From Rhodocyclaceae bacterium (lineage in GTDB: Bacteria > Pseudomonadota > Gammaproteobacteria > Burkholderiales > Ga0077523), in assembly GCA_020248405.1 (NCBI GenBank), contig JADCHQ010000012.1, forward strand, positions 1-64,000: a stretch of DNA of 64,000 bases, given 5' to 3'. The stretch's first letter is position 1. Every line of letters begins with the position of its first letter. The translations under genes were made by a program, and so were the position numbers. Shown piece by piece: positions 38,789 through 46,582 of this stretch. The notes beneath the pieces were generated by a model, which saw only the letters and a program-made list of their open reading frames with translations, was not told where the DNA came from and did not search any database.

Positions 38789-38823
38789 AAAAACGTCCGC
38801 GCGCGGGGCGGGCGGACGTTTTT
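38789..38823. terminator. Bidirectional rho-independent terminator
   Basis: A perfect 12-bp stem, AAAAACGTCCGC with GCGGACGTTTTT, around an 11-base loop. The T-run on the plus side and A-run on the minus side let it work in both directions. It lies 12 bases after the antiporter stop and 38 bases beyond the convergent pilin stop. Confidence 0.9.
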
Positions 38824-38861
38824 CGCACGGCGCCGCATCGGATGCGGCGCGCCGCGAAGCG

Positions 38862-39563
38862 CTACATGAAGCTGGCTGCGCCGCAGTTCACGTTAGTCTG
38901 GCCAGTGAGGTTCCACACGCCAGTGGCTGAGATGCAGGCGGGCGCCGCGCCCGGAGCGTCGGGAGCAATACCACCTTGAGTGAAGACAGAGAACAAGAAC
39001 GAGCCAGAGATTCCGTTGCCGTCGTCGGTCTTCCGGTCGACCTCCGCAACGATTTCCACCGGGATCTGGCTGCCTGTTTTGAGGCTGTGACGATCAGCGG
39101 CTGTGGCTCCAGTAGCCACTGCGTAAATGTTGTCATAGGCAAGTCCGATGTACTGGCCGTACGGGTTCTTGGGGATCACCAAATCCCCGGCGGTCGCGTT
39201 GTACATGTAATTGCCGTTGATGAAACCAGACTTGGACAGGTGTTCCCACACAAGGAAGGGCTCGGTTACAGCCGAACCGCCTGTTCCGGAAGATTTGATG
39301 ACGCCATCGCCGTTGCCGTTCGTGGTGGCTCCCTGGATGTTGGTCGTGGCGCCAGCGTAATCGCCTGGCAGGCCGCGGTAGCGATCCTGGAAGCCGAAGA
39401 ACGCGGCCTTGATGCCGTCCTGCTGCTGGATGAGATTGCGCACGCGCGCCGAGGTGATGAGTTCCTGCCCCTTGAGGATGCCGCCGAGCAGCAGCCCGAT
39501 GATCACCAGCACGATGGCGATTTCGATCAGCGTGAAGCCTTTTTGGGGGTTGCGGGGTTTCAT
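38862..39563 (-). CDS. Type IV prepilin (possible major pilin of the MSHA-like system)
   Basis: A 233-residue prepilin with an 8-residue basic leader, cleavage site QKG/FTLIE (Glu5 present) and a canonical hydrophobic helix (IAIVLVIIGLLLGGIL). The globular part has Thr/Asn/Gly-rich loops (TTNIQGATTNGNGDG) and two C-terminal cysteines (PACISA and VNCGAASFM) able to close a disulfide. The start at ATG 39561-39563 follows AAGGAAA. A sigma-54-type promoter lies directly upstream and a bidirectional terminator downstream, so it is a monocistronic, separately controlled gene, the arrangement expected of a pilin needed in large amounts. It is larger than typical MshA. Confidence 0.88.
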   Translation of the reverse strand: MKPRNPQKGFTLIEIAIVLVIIGLLLGGILKGQELITSARVRNLIQQQDGIKAAFFGFQDRYRGLPGDYAGATTNIQGATTNGNGDGVIKSSGTGGSAVTEPFLVWEHLSKSGFINGNYMYNATAGDLVIPKNPYGQYIGLAYDNIYAVATGATAADRHSLKTGSQIPVEIVAEVDRKTDDGNGISGSFLFSVFTQGGIAPDAPGAAPACISATGVWNLTGQTNVNCGAASFM

Positions 39564-39604
39564 GGCAGATTTCCTTGAGTGATACAAGTGGTGTTGAGGT
39601 ACAC

Positions 39605-39619
39605 GCTATTGTCGTGCCA
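39605..39619 (-). promoter_or_regulatory. Sigma-54 (-24/-12) promoter of the prepilin gene
   Basis: On the minus strand the sequence reads TGGCACGACAATAGC: a perfect TGGCACG -24 element and a TAGC -12 element (consensus TTGC) at correct spacing. The predicted start near 39594 gives a leader of about 31 bases containing AAGGAAA. RpoN-dependent pilin promoters are well known, for example pilA with PilR. Confidence 0.75.
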
Positions 39620-39692
39620 GCCGGCCAAATTCATGTTCGTTTTTTTAACAGTTACTTAAGATAAAGCGCCTCCATTGGCGCAGACCCTTACC

Positions 39693-39719
39693 GCCGCGAG
39701 TGTTGCACTACTCGACGGC
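39693..39719. promoter_or_regulatory. Dyad about 110 bp upstream of the pilin start: activator site or hairpin
   Basis: Arms GCCGCGAGT and ACTCGACGGC pair with one bulged base around an 8-base centre. The centre lies about 112 bases before the predicted transcription start, the usual distance for a sigma-54 enhancer-binding protein. It could instead be a terminator-like hairpin for the gene ending at 39784, but it has no T-tract. Confidence 0.4.
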
Positions 39720-39783
39720 GTTTCGACTGTGTTGTCGGTTTTTCGGCATATGCCCGGGGGCATCCGGTGCCGGGGCTGCGGTG

Positions 39784-40527
39784 TCAGGGAGTGTTTCCCG
39801 TTGACGGGCGATGTGGCTGCAGCCTCTCGAGCCGTTCGGTGAGAAAGCGTATCTCGCTCGGATCGGTGAGCGTGCCGCTGGCCAGCAACCCGCCCAGCAG
39901 CACCCGGGCCGCTTCGTACTCGCCCAGATCTTCCCGCAGGAAGATGTGCATCTGCCTGGCCCAGCCGGGCACGCCGGGGCCGCGGGCGTGGTCGCGCAGC
40001 GCGTCGGCGTAGCGCACCGCCAGGGGCAGGTCCCTCAGGCGGTGCTTTGCCATGATGGCGCTGTGGGCCAGCCAGGGCCAGCGGCGGCCGGGGTCTTCCA
40101 GAAATTTCTCCAGGACGAACTCCGCCATGAAGCGCGATTTTTCGGGGTGCCCGTATACCTGGCCGTACACATGGGAGGCCATGAGCACGGGATACTGCCC
40201 GGCGGGATCAAGGCCCAGGATGCGGTCGAGCCACCCGGCCACGCGGGGGTAATCGAGTTCGGCAAAGGGAATGCTGACGCCGGGCTGATTGTCGAAGGCT
40301 TGCAGCCACAAGGTCAAAATCTGGGCCAGGCCGATGGGCTCGCCGAGCGCCGCGACTCGAAGCACCGCCAGAGCGGGCGGCACCGGCAGATCACCGGCCT
40401 GCGCCTTGGGAGGGGGGCGATGCCACTGCAAGCCCAGGTGCAGGGCGAGCGCCAGTGCCAGGGCGGCGAGGGTTGCCGCGGGTACGGCAGCCATGGGCCG
40501 CTCATCGCGGTGCCGCCGCGGCTTCAC
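39784..40527 (-). CDS. Membrane-anchored protein of unknown function
   Basis: A 247-residue protein with one N-terminal transmembrane helix (about 13-32) and a helical periplasmic or cytoplasmic region containing LDRILGLDPAGQYPVLMASH, which looks like tetratricopeptide-type helices. I do not recognise a named family. GTG 40525-40527 overlaps the permease stop as GTGA; ATG 40494 is an alternative. Coupled to the ABC permease gene and next to the pilin, so it may assist that transporter or the pilus. Confidence 0.65.
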   Translation of the reverse strand: MKPRRHRDERPMAAVPAATLAALALALALHLGLQWHRPPPKAQAGDLPVPPALAVLRVAALGEPIGLAQILTLWLQAFDNQPGVSIPFAELDYPRVAGWLDRILGLDPAGQYPVLMASHVYGQVYGHPEKSRFMAEFVLEKFLEDPGRRWPWLAHSAIMAKHRLRDLPLAVRYADALRDHARGPGVPGWARQMHIFLREDLGEYEAARVLLGGLLASGTLTDPSEIRFLTERLERLQPHRPSTGNTP

Positions 40528-41303
40528 TGGTTGCGCCGGTAAAGGTCAAAGCAGGCCGCGCTGAACAACAGCAGCACGTAGACCACGCTCTGCGCGGCGA
40601 TCCCGGGCAGTTCAGCCCAGGGCGCGCCTTCGCCCAGGAGCCACGCTGTGCGGGTGAACCGATCCAGGTCGGGCAGTGCCAACTCGACGGCGCGTACCGC
40701 CACTACCGCGGCGCGGTGCGCCCAGGAGCCATCGTCCAGCAGCGCCGAACCGGCGATCAGCACCACCGCCGCCATGGTCCGCGACAGCACGTAGAAGGAC
40801 AGCACGAAGGCGGCCGCCAGCATGAGTTGGCTGAAGGTAATGACGCAAAACAGCGCCGCGGCCGCCACCAGCAGGCTTTCCAGGCCCAGAGACAGCGCCC
40901 AGGGGCACCACGCGCTCGCTGGCGCCACGGCTGCCAGGGGCAGCGCCAGTACCGCCGAGGTAGCCAGCGCAACGGCGCCATAGCCCAGCAGCTTTCCGCA
41001 CAGGTATTGGCCGCGGGTGATGTCCGCCGCCAGCAGCAACTCGGTGACTTTGTCCTGGTTTTCGCGCAGCATGCTTGCGAGCACGTGCATGCACACCACG
41101 AACACTGCGGCGAGCCGCACGCCGGCAGCCAGCAATCCGGCCTGGATACGCGCGGCCTCTGTGATGGCAAGACTTCTTGCGAACAGCGCGGCGCCGAACA
41201 GCGAAAGGGCCATGGCCAGCACGATCCAGGGAAGGCGCGTGCGCAGCGCCTCGATCCATGCGAAGGAAGCCACCACGCGAATGCGCTCCACAGCGCTGGA
41301 CAT
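40524..41303 (-). CDS. ABC-2-type transporter permease
   Basis: A 259-residue membrane protein with about six hydrophobic segments: an N-terminal helix ending near residue 47, a loop with LRENQDKVTELLLAADITRG, then further helices. This layout matches ABC-2 exporter permeases. No ATPase is adjacent. The candidate partner is the ATPase at 57209-57940, at the far end of the pilus locus on the same strand. The substrate is unknown. Confidence 0.75.
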   Translation of the reverse strand: MSSAVERIRVVASFAWIEALRTRLPWIVLAMALSLFGAALFARSLAITEAARIQAGLLAAGVRLAAVFVVCMHVLASMLRENQDKVTELLLAADITRGQYLCGKLLGYGAVALATSAVLALPLAAVAPASAWCPWALSLGLESLLVAAAALFCVITFSQLMLAAAFVLSFYVLSRTMAAVVLIAGSALLDDGSWAHRAAVVAVRAVELALPDLDRFTRTAWLLGEGAPWAELPGIAAQSVVYVLLLFSAACFDLYRRNQ

Positions 41304-41399
41304 CAGGGTTGCTCGCAGTCAAGGATAGATAGCCGGATGTTAACCGACCCGATCCTGCCCGCGCCTTCATAGCCGCCCCATTGACTCCTGCCGCCCGCC

Positions 41400-43112
41400 A
41401 TGCCGCTGCCTTTTGCCGCTGAGTTTCTTTGGCGCCGCCAGAACCTGACCTTCAGCCTGATGCTGGCGGCCCTGCACCTTGCACTGGCGCTCGGGCTGCA
41501 GGGTGGCGCGCTCAAGGCGTTCGTGCTCATGCACTTCGGACTGTTTCTCCTGTGGCAACCCATGTGGCAGGGTGGTCGCGATCTGGTGCCTGGCCATGCG
41601 GCTGTGCTGGTGGCGGCGGGGGTTGCCCTGGCCTGGTGGTCCAACGGGTGGTTGCTGGCGTTGTGGATTGCCGTGCTGTTTGCCCTGATCGGCAGCCACC
41701 TGCCGGTTATGCGCGACGGGCGGCAGCGCGCAGCCTCATTATTGGCCGCCCTTTACTTGCTGGCGCTGTTGTTTGCTTGGGTGGTTCCCAAGCTTCTCGA
41801 AGACGCCCAAAGCTATCCACCCTTCGCGCTCGACCTGATTCGCTATGGCCTGATCGTGCCAGTGGCGATCATCGCGTGGCTGCCTGCCGAGGCGCGCTCC
41901 GGGCCCGTCCGCCAGGGCATCGACCTGGTGTACAGCCTGCTGCTGTTCCTGCTGGTGGTGGTGCTGGTACTGGGCGCGCTGTTCGTGCAGCGACTGGCGG
42001 GGGGGGGCTACGTGGCAGCCCTTACCGCCACCGTGCTGGGGGTCGCGGCGATGCTGCTGCTGCTGGCATGGCTTTGGGACCCTCGCGGGGGCTTCGAGGG
42101 CGTCGGGCAATTGCTGTCCCGGTACTTCCTGAGCCTGGGGCTGCCGTTTGAGCAGTGGATGCACCGGCTTGCGAGCCTCGCCGAGGGCGAGGCCGATCCG
42201 GAACGCTTCCTTAGCAGCGCCTCTCGGGAGATGCTGGGTCTGCCCTGGTTGTCGGGTGTCTCCTGGCAGTGCGAACGGGGCAGCGGGGCGGCAGGCGTTA
42301 CCAAGGGCGCAGTGACACGCCTGAGCGCCGGGGGTCTGATTCTGGAGATGCATACCCGCGTCAGGCCGAGCCCGGCGTTGCTGATGCACATGCGCCTGCT
42401 GGCGCAGTTGCTGGGCCACTATTACGCCGCAAAGGTGCGAGAGCAGGCGGAACGCAGCAGCGCGTATTTGCAAGCCGTGTACGAAACCGGCGCTCGCCTA
42501 ACCCACGATGTGAAGAACCTGTTGCAGTCGCTGCGCTCCCTGTGTTCGGCGGCGCAGTCCGCGGGCGACCGCGACGACGAGGCGCTGCGGCGGCTGATCC
42601 AGCGTCAACTGCCGCTGATCGCGCAGCGGCTTCAGGTGACCCTGGACAAGATCGAGGCGCGTCCCGCGTCGGGTGAGGAGCGCGATGTACCGGCGGTTGA
42701 ATGGTGGCGCGCGCTGGGGCAGCGCCATGCCCACGAGCGGGTGGATCTGCGCGCGCGAACCCTGCCGGCTTCGGCCCACGTGCCCGCCGATCTGTTCGAT
42801 CGCGTCGTGGAGAACCTGCTCCACAACGCCCTGGAGAAGCGCCAGCGGCGCGAGGCTTCGGCGGTGACGGTGGAACTGGCCTGCGAGGGCAATGCCTGCC
42901 GCCTGACGGTAAGCGATGATGGCGAAGCCGTGCCCCAGTCCCTGGCCAAGCGCCTGTTCGAAGCGCCCGTGCCCTCGGCCAGCGGGCTGGGGGTGGGTTT
43001 GTATCAGAGCGCCCGGTACGCCGCTGAGCGTGGTTACGCTCTGAAGCTGGAGCGCAACGTGTGCGGCGACGTGCGCTTCGTGCTGGCGCCGGCCGGTTCA
43101 GACGCGGGTTGA
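41400..43112 (+). CDS. Membrane sensor histidine kinase (PrsK-like)
   Basis: A 570-residue kinase. The N-terminal half (1-230) has about seven to eight transmembrane segments with no large periplasmic loop, then a GAF-like region, and a kinase core with the phosphorylated His369 in LTHDVKNLLQSL, N-box VVENLLHNALEK and G-box VSDDGEAVPQSLA. The HDxKN motif places it near PrsK-type kinases of PEP-CTERM systems. It is the only plus-strand gene inside the pilus locus. Its likely partner is the sigma-54 response regulator at 55747-57201. Confidence 0.85.
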   Translation: MPLPFAAEFLWRRQNLTFSLMLAALHLALALGLQGGALKAFVLMHFGLFLLWQPMWQGGRDLVPGHAAVLVAAGVALAWWSNGWLLALWIAVLFALIGSHLPVMRDGRQRAASLLAALYLLALLFAWVVPKLLEDAQSYPPFALDLIRYGLIVPVAIIAWLPAEARSGPVRQGIDLVYSLLLFLLVVVLVLGALFVQRLAGGGYVAALTATVLGVAAMLLLLAWLWDPRGGFEGVGQLLSRYFLSLGLPFEQWMHRLASLAEGEADPERFLSSASREMLGLPWLSGVSWQCERGSGAAGVTKGAVTRLSAGGLILEMHTRVRPSPALLMHMRLLAQLLGHYYAAKVREQAERSSAYLQAVYETGARLTHDVKNLLQSLRSLCSAAQSAGDRDDEALRRLIQRQLPLIAQRLQVTLDKIEARPASGEERDVPAVEWWRALGQRHAHERVDLRARTLPASAHVPADLFDRVVENLLHNALEKRQRREASAVTVELACEGNACRLTVSDDGEAVPQSLAKRLFEAPVPSASGLGVGLYQSARYAAERGYALKLERNVCGDVRFVLAPAGSDAG

Positions 43113-43139
43113 AGATCGGCCAGACGATACCGCCCCGCG

Positions 43140-43982
43140 TCAGGGCAGGGTGCCCGCCGCGATCATGCGCGCCAGCAGGGTGGAGGGAGAAATCCACACG
43201 ATCTGGTCGTCGAACTGGTCGGTCCCCGCGGAGTCCCGGGGGCGACTGACGAAGTACAGTTTTCCCGTGGCGGCGGTGAGGTGATCGCCGGTGTTTTCCA
43301 GCTCATCAGCGCTGAAGCTCGCGGGTGCGGGTCCATTGGGGCCCAAGGAGAAGACCACTGCCACGGCGTTGCCGTTGGCCAGCGCGTAATTGCCGCTGCC
43401 CGTGCAACTGGTATCGGCGGCAGCAGCCCGGGTAAAAGCGCAAACGCTCAGGTAGCCGTCGCTGCCCGCGATCGATTGCAGCGAAACCTTGCCGGCGGGC
43501 AGCGGCGAAACACCCGAGATGGAGCCTGTGGTGGTAAGCGGATTGGCGATGGCCCCCACGGCGAAGGAAGCATCCACCGAGGAGCGCACCGCGTAGCGGA
43601 TGCGGTTGGAATTGGCGCCAGCACTGTCCACCAGACCAAAGGGATCGGACAGATAACCCTGAGCGTCCACGCCTGACATCCCCAACGTTGCTGCGGGCAG
43701 AAACCCGGCCTGAAGGCTGCAGGCGCCTCCGCCTGCTGGCGCCTCGGCACCGTTGCTAGTTGCGGTGGCCGGGCATGGCAGCCGTGCATTTACGGCGGCG
43801 AAGGCAAGCAGCGCCTCGCGGGCATCCTCGAGCAAGCGCCGGGTTTCGTCCCAGCGGCGCTGCTCCACCTGGGTCGCCAGCGGCACCAGCAGCCCGGCGA
43901 GCAGCGTGGCCACGATCACCAGGCCCAGGGCCAGTTCGATGAGGGAAAATCCGCGCTGGCGGCGTTGCGAAACCATGATCAT
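43140..43982 (-). CDS. Prepilin-like minor pilin (MshO-like position)
   Basis: A 280-residue prepilin: leader MIMVSQRRQRG, cleavage G/FSLIE, then ALGLVIVATLLAGLLVPLAT. The body has a helix with QRRWDETRRLLEDAREALL and three or more cysteines (LPCP, GACS, SVCAF, TSCTG). The start at ATG 43982 overlaps the upstream stop as ATGA; ATGs at 43976 and 43988 are alternatives. It is the last gene of the pilus operon before the convergent kinase, and its size and cysteines suggest a tip or adhesive subunit. Confidence 0.8.
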   Translation of the reverse strand: MIMVSQRRQRGFSLIELALGLVIVATLLAGLLVPLATQVEQRRWDETRRLLEDAREALLAFAAVNARLPCPATATSNGAEAPAGGGACSLQAGFLPAATLGMSGVDAQGYLSDPFGLVDSAGANSNRIRYAVRSSVDASFAVGAIANPLTTTGSISGVSPLPAGKVSLQSIAGSDGYLSVCAFTRAAAADTSCTGSGNYALANGNAVAVVFSLGPNGPAPASFSADELENTGDHLTAATGKLYFVSRPRDSAGTDQFDDQIVWISPSTLLARMIAAGTLP

Positions 43983-45427
43983 GGGCATGCGGCAGTGACG
44001 GGGACCGTCAGCGAGGCATCGATGCCGCACACGATGCTGTCGTTGAAGGGCGCCGGGCCAAAACTGGCGAATGCGCCGTTGCCGACAATGGAGGCTTGGG
44101 TCCGGTTGGGTTCTTCGAGGTAGTTTGCCACGTCCTGTACCTCGGCGGTGCCTGGGCGGCGTGACTGACCGGCAAACGGCGGACCGGCCAGCATCACCCC
44201 GGCTGCCAGGGGAACGCCGTTCACGGTGATGCAGTCGTTGGCGCCGCAACTGCGGCCGCCTGCACCGCCAGCGGGGCGGAAGGCATCGCTGAGGGCGTAG
44301 AACAGCTGGTCCTTGAAGTTGGCATACCAGATGTTGGTCTGCGCGGTCCAGGTTGCGCATCTGCCGCCCACGATGCTGGTACCCAGCAGTCGCAGGGTCG
44401 CGTTGCCTGTCACGCCATTCGAAACCGGCGTCTTGAAGGGGACGCGCCCCAAGAAAGAGTTGTCTGCCTCCTGCTGGCTGTCGCTGTTCACGATGTCGGC
44501 GGTGATGGGCGTCGCCCAGGGTAGTCGTTCATCAGCCGGATCACTGGGGTACCTCGCGACGCACTCCGCCACCTTCCGGGTGAGGTCGGCGGCCCTGGCC
44601 TGAAAAAAGCGGCTGCGCCAGATGGCTGACCACAACTCCCTGGCGGTAATGACGATCAACTGGTCGTTGAACTCTGGCACGGCAGGGCCTTGGACAAAAC
44701 TGCTGTTGGCGCCGGCGTCGGGCGCCGTGGCGGCGATGAGCGCATTGTCGATGCCCGCACGGGTGTCCAGGTAATTCGAAGCAGTGTAATTGCCGCCGCA
44801 GTCGGAAGTGCCATTCACGCGGGCCCGGTTCTGGCTGCCCAGCGCGCCACCAGGCGCGAAGACGATGGCCACCGCACGGTCGTAGCCGTTGTCGGCCGTC
44901 AAGCGGCTGGTGCCGTCAGGCCCGAACACGTCCAGCTGGCCGGGTGTATCCCAGTTGAACAGGCCGTGCTGGGTTGTCTGATCGGTGGCCGCGATGAAGT
45001 CGTTGGTCTTGAGCGCGCTGGCTTTGTAGCGCCCCGCCACGGCATACCACAGACATTCGCCCGAGGCATCGCGCAGGGCCGGGATGTCCAGGGTGTACCA
45101 GGGCAGCCGTCCAAGGGCATTCACGTTCCGTCCGCGACAGGGGGAATCGGCCGCACCGTCTCGGGTATCGGCGGAGGTGTCCGGACACGGCAGGAAGCCC
45201 GGAAGGTCTTTGCTGGGGTCGTGGTTCTCCGCATAGGTCACCGCGTAGGCCAGCAGCGCGGCCTTGGCCTGCACCAGCGCTTCGCGGGTGGTGCGATCGC
45301 GCGAGGCGGTGTCTGTGCCGGTGACCCGTGAGGTGAGCAATCCCGCGGTGAACAGCACCGCCAGAAGGCCGGCCATCACCAGCAGGGCAAGCATCAGGGC
45401 GCCGCGCTGCACGGGTTGCGAGGCCAT
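43979..45427 (-). CDS. Large PilX/MshP-like minor pilin
   Basis: A 482-residue protein with a short basic N-terminus (MASQPVQRGALMLALLVMAG) and one hydrophobic helix, but no Glu5, as in PilX-type pseudopilins. The long extracytoplasmic part carries several cysteines (LPCP, SPCRGRN, DCGG, GGRC, SCGANDC, VCG), suggesting disulfide-bonded adhesin-like domains. Usual PilX proteins are under 200 residues, so this one is much enlarged. The start is ATG 45427, one base after the MshK-like stop. Confidence 0.75.
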   Translation of the reverse strand: MASQPVQRGALMLALLVMAGLLAVLFTAGLLTSRVTGTDTASRDRTTREALVQAKAALLAYAVTYAENHDPSKDLPGFLPCPDTSADTRDGAADSPCRGRNVNALGRLPWYTLDIPALRDASGECLWYAVAGRYKASALKTNDFIAATDQTTQHGLFNWDTPGQLDVFGPDGTSRLTADNGYDRAVAIVFAPGGALGSQNRARVNGTSDCGGNYTASNYLDTRAGIDNALIAATAPDAGANSSFVQGPAVPEFNDQLIVITARELWSAIWRSRFFQARAADLTRKVAECVARYPSDPADERLPWATPITADIVNSDSQQEADNSFLGRVPFKTPVSNGVTGNATLRLLGTSIVGGRCATWTAQTNIWYANFKDQLFYALSDAFRPAGGAGGRSCGANDCITVNGVPLAAGVMLAGPPFAGQSRRPGTAEVQDVANYLEEPNRTQASIVGNGAFASFGPAPFNDSIVCGIDASLTVPVTAACP

Positions 45428-45428
45428 T

Positions 45429-45974
45429 TCAGTCGCGTGGTTCGGCAGGCTTGGTGACGGGTGCAGGGGTGGGCGCAGGCGCCGGTGGACGCTGATAGGG
45501 TTCGGCCACCCGGTTGCTGGACGAATTGACGCTTTGCCCCACGCGCAGCCGCACCCTGCGGCCGTTCTCGCCAAGGCGCAGGTCGGCGCTTTCGTCGGCC
45601 AGGCTGCCGCGGGCGATGCCGCGCTCGCCCATGCGCTCGCTGACCGCCTCGTTGTTGATCCACACGGTAGCTTCGCCGTCGCTGCGCCGCACGATACCCT
45701 GCAGGGTGTAGGTGCTGCTCACCGGGGGCGCACTGGCTGCCTCCGCAGGCTTGGCGCGCACCGCGGGCTTGGCGGAGGGGCGCGTGCCACGGGCGAGCAG
45801 GGCACGGCGCTCTTGGTCCATGGCAGCGCGCTGTTGGGGGGTGTAGAACAGCCTCCCAAGGGCAGGGGGGGCAGCCGCTGGGGCTGCTGCGCCGGTATCC
45901 GTTGCAGGCTGGGCTCCCGCCAGGAAGGCTTGCATGCCCAGCAGAATGCCGCCGATCCAGCGCAACGGGCTCAT
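45429..45974 (-). CDS. MshK-like pilus assembly accessory protein
   Basis: A 181-residue protein with a signal peptide or anchor (SPLRWIGGILLGMQAFLAGA), then LGRLFYTPQQRAAMDQERRA, which is typical of proteins encoded in this position of MSHA operons, and a small beta domain (YTLQGIVRRSDGEATVWINN) like the inner-membrane GspC/PilP C-domain that contacts the secretin. It ends in a Pro-rich tail. ATG overlaps the MshJ-like stop. Confidence 0.7.
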   Translation of the reverse strand: MSPLRWIGGILLGMQAFLAGAQPATDTGAAAPAAAPPALGRLFYTPQQRAAMDQERRALLARGTRPSAKPAVRAKPAEAASAPPVSSTYTLQGIVRRSDGEATVWINNEAVSERMGERGIARGSLADESADLRLGENGRRVRLRVGQSVNSSSNRVAEPYQRPPAPAPTPAPVTKPAEPRD

Positions 45975-46582
45975 GGCCTTTTCTCCGGCTCCACGTCTGA
46001 CACGGTGATCCAGGCGATCTCGCAATCCGCTCGAACGTTGGATGAAGTTCCGGAGGGATCGGCGCCCCCGGTACGCGTCAATTGGCAGGCATTGATGGTG
46101 AACAGCCCGGTGCGTTTCTCGGCCAGGCTGCGAAAGAAGCGCATGAGGTCTTCCTCGTGAACCAGGGGAATGGTGAGCCTTGCAATGGATTGACGCACGG
46201 GCAGGTCGTTGGCCCCCAATTCGTTCGCCAGCGGGTAGGCGCCTTGCTGCCCGATCTGGTACTGCAGATTGTCCAGGCCCAAGTCGCGGTTGGCCGCGGA
46301 TAACCCGTCTACCCACGTGAGGCGTTGCTCGGCGCCCACGAAGCCCAGCGCCTGCAGTGCTTGGTAGGTGGGCAAGTAGCGTTGGATCAACGCTTTCTCG
46401 CTACCGGCGTTGCTGTGTTTCAGGCGAGCGTCGGAGAGCGCGCGTTGCTGGACCGCGAGCCGCTGTTGGGCGGCGCTCACCAGGTTTGCCGAATGGCGCG
46501 CCAGCAGCACCGCGCCAACTGTCACCACCGCAAGCACGGCCACGGGCAGCAGCAAGGGGGGTAGAGGACGGCGCCGTTTCAC
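45971..46582 (-). CDS. mshJ: PilO/MshJ-like pilus assembly protein
   Basis: A 203-residue bitopic inner-membrane protein: one TM helix (about 9-27), a coiled coil (SAAQQRLAVQQRALSDA) and a ferredoxin-like domain (LQYQIGQ, LTIPLVHEEDLMRFFRSL). This is the PilO/GspM layout of the assembly platform. It overlaps the MshI-like gene by 4 bases. Confidence 0.78.
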   Translation of the reverse strand: MKRRRPLPPLLLPVAVLAVVTVGAVLLARHSANLVSAAQQRLAVQQRALSDARLKHSNAGSEKALIQRYLPTYQALQALGFVGAEQRLTWVDGLSAANRDLGLDNLQYQIGQQGAYPLANELGANDLPVRQSIARLTIPLVHEEDLMRFFRSLAEKRTGLFTINACQLTRTGGADPSGTSSNVRADCEIAWITVSDVEPEKRP

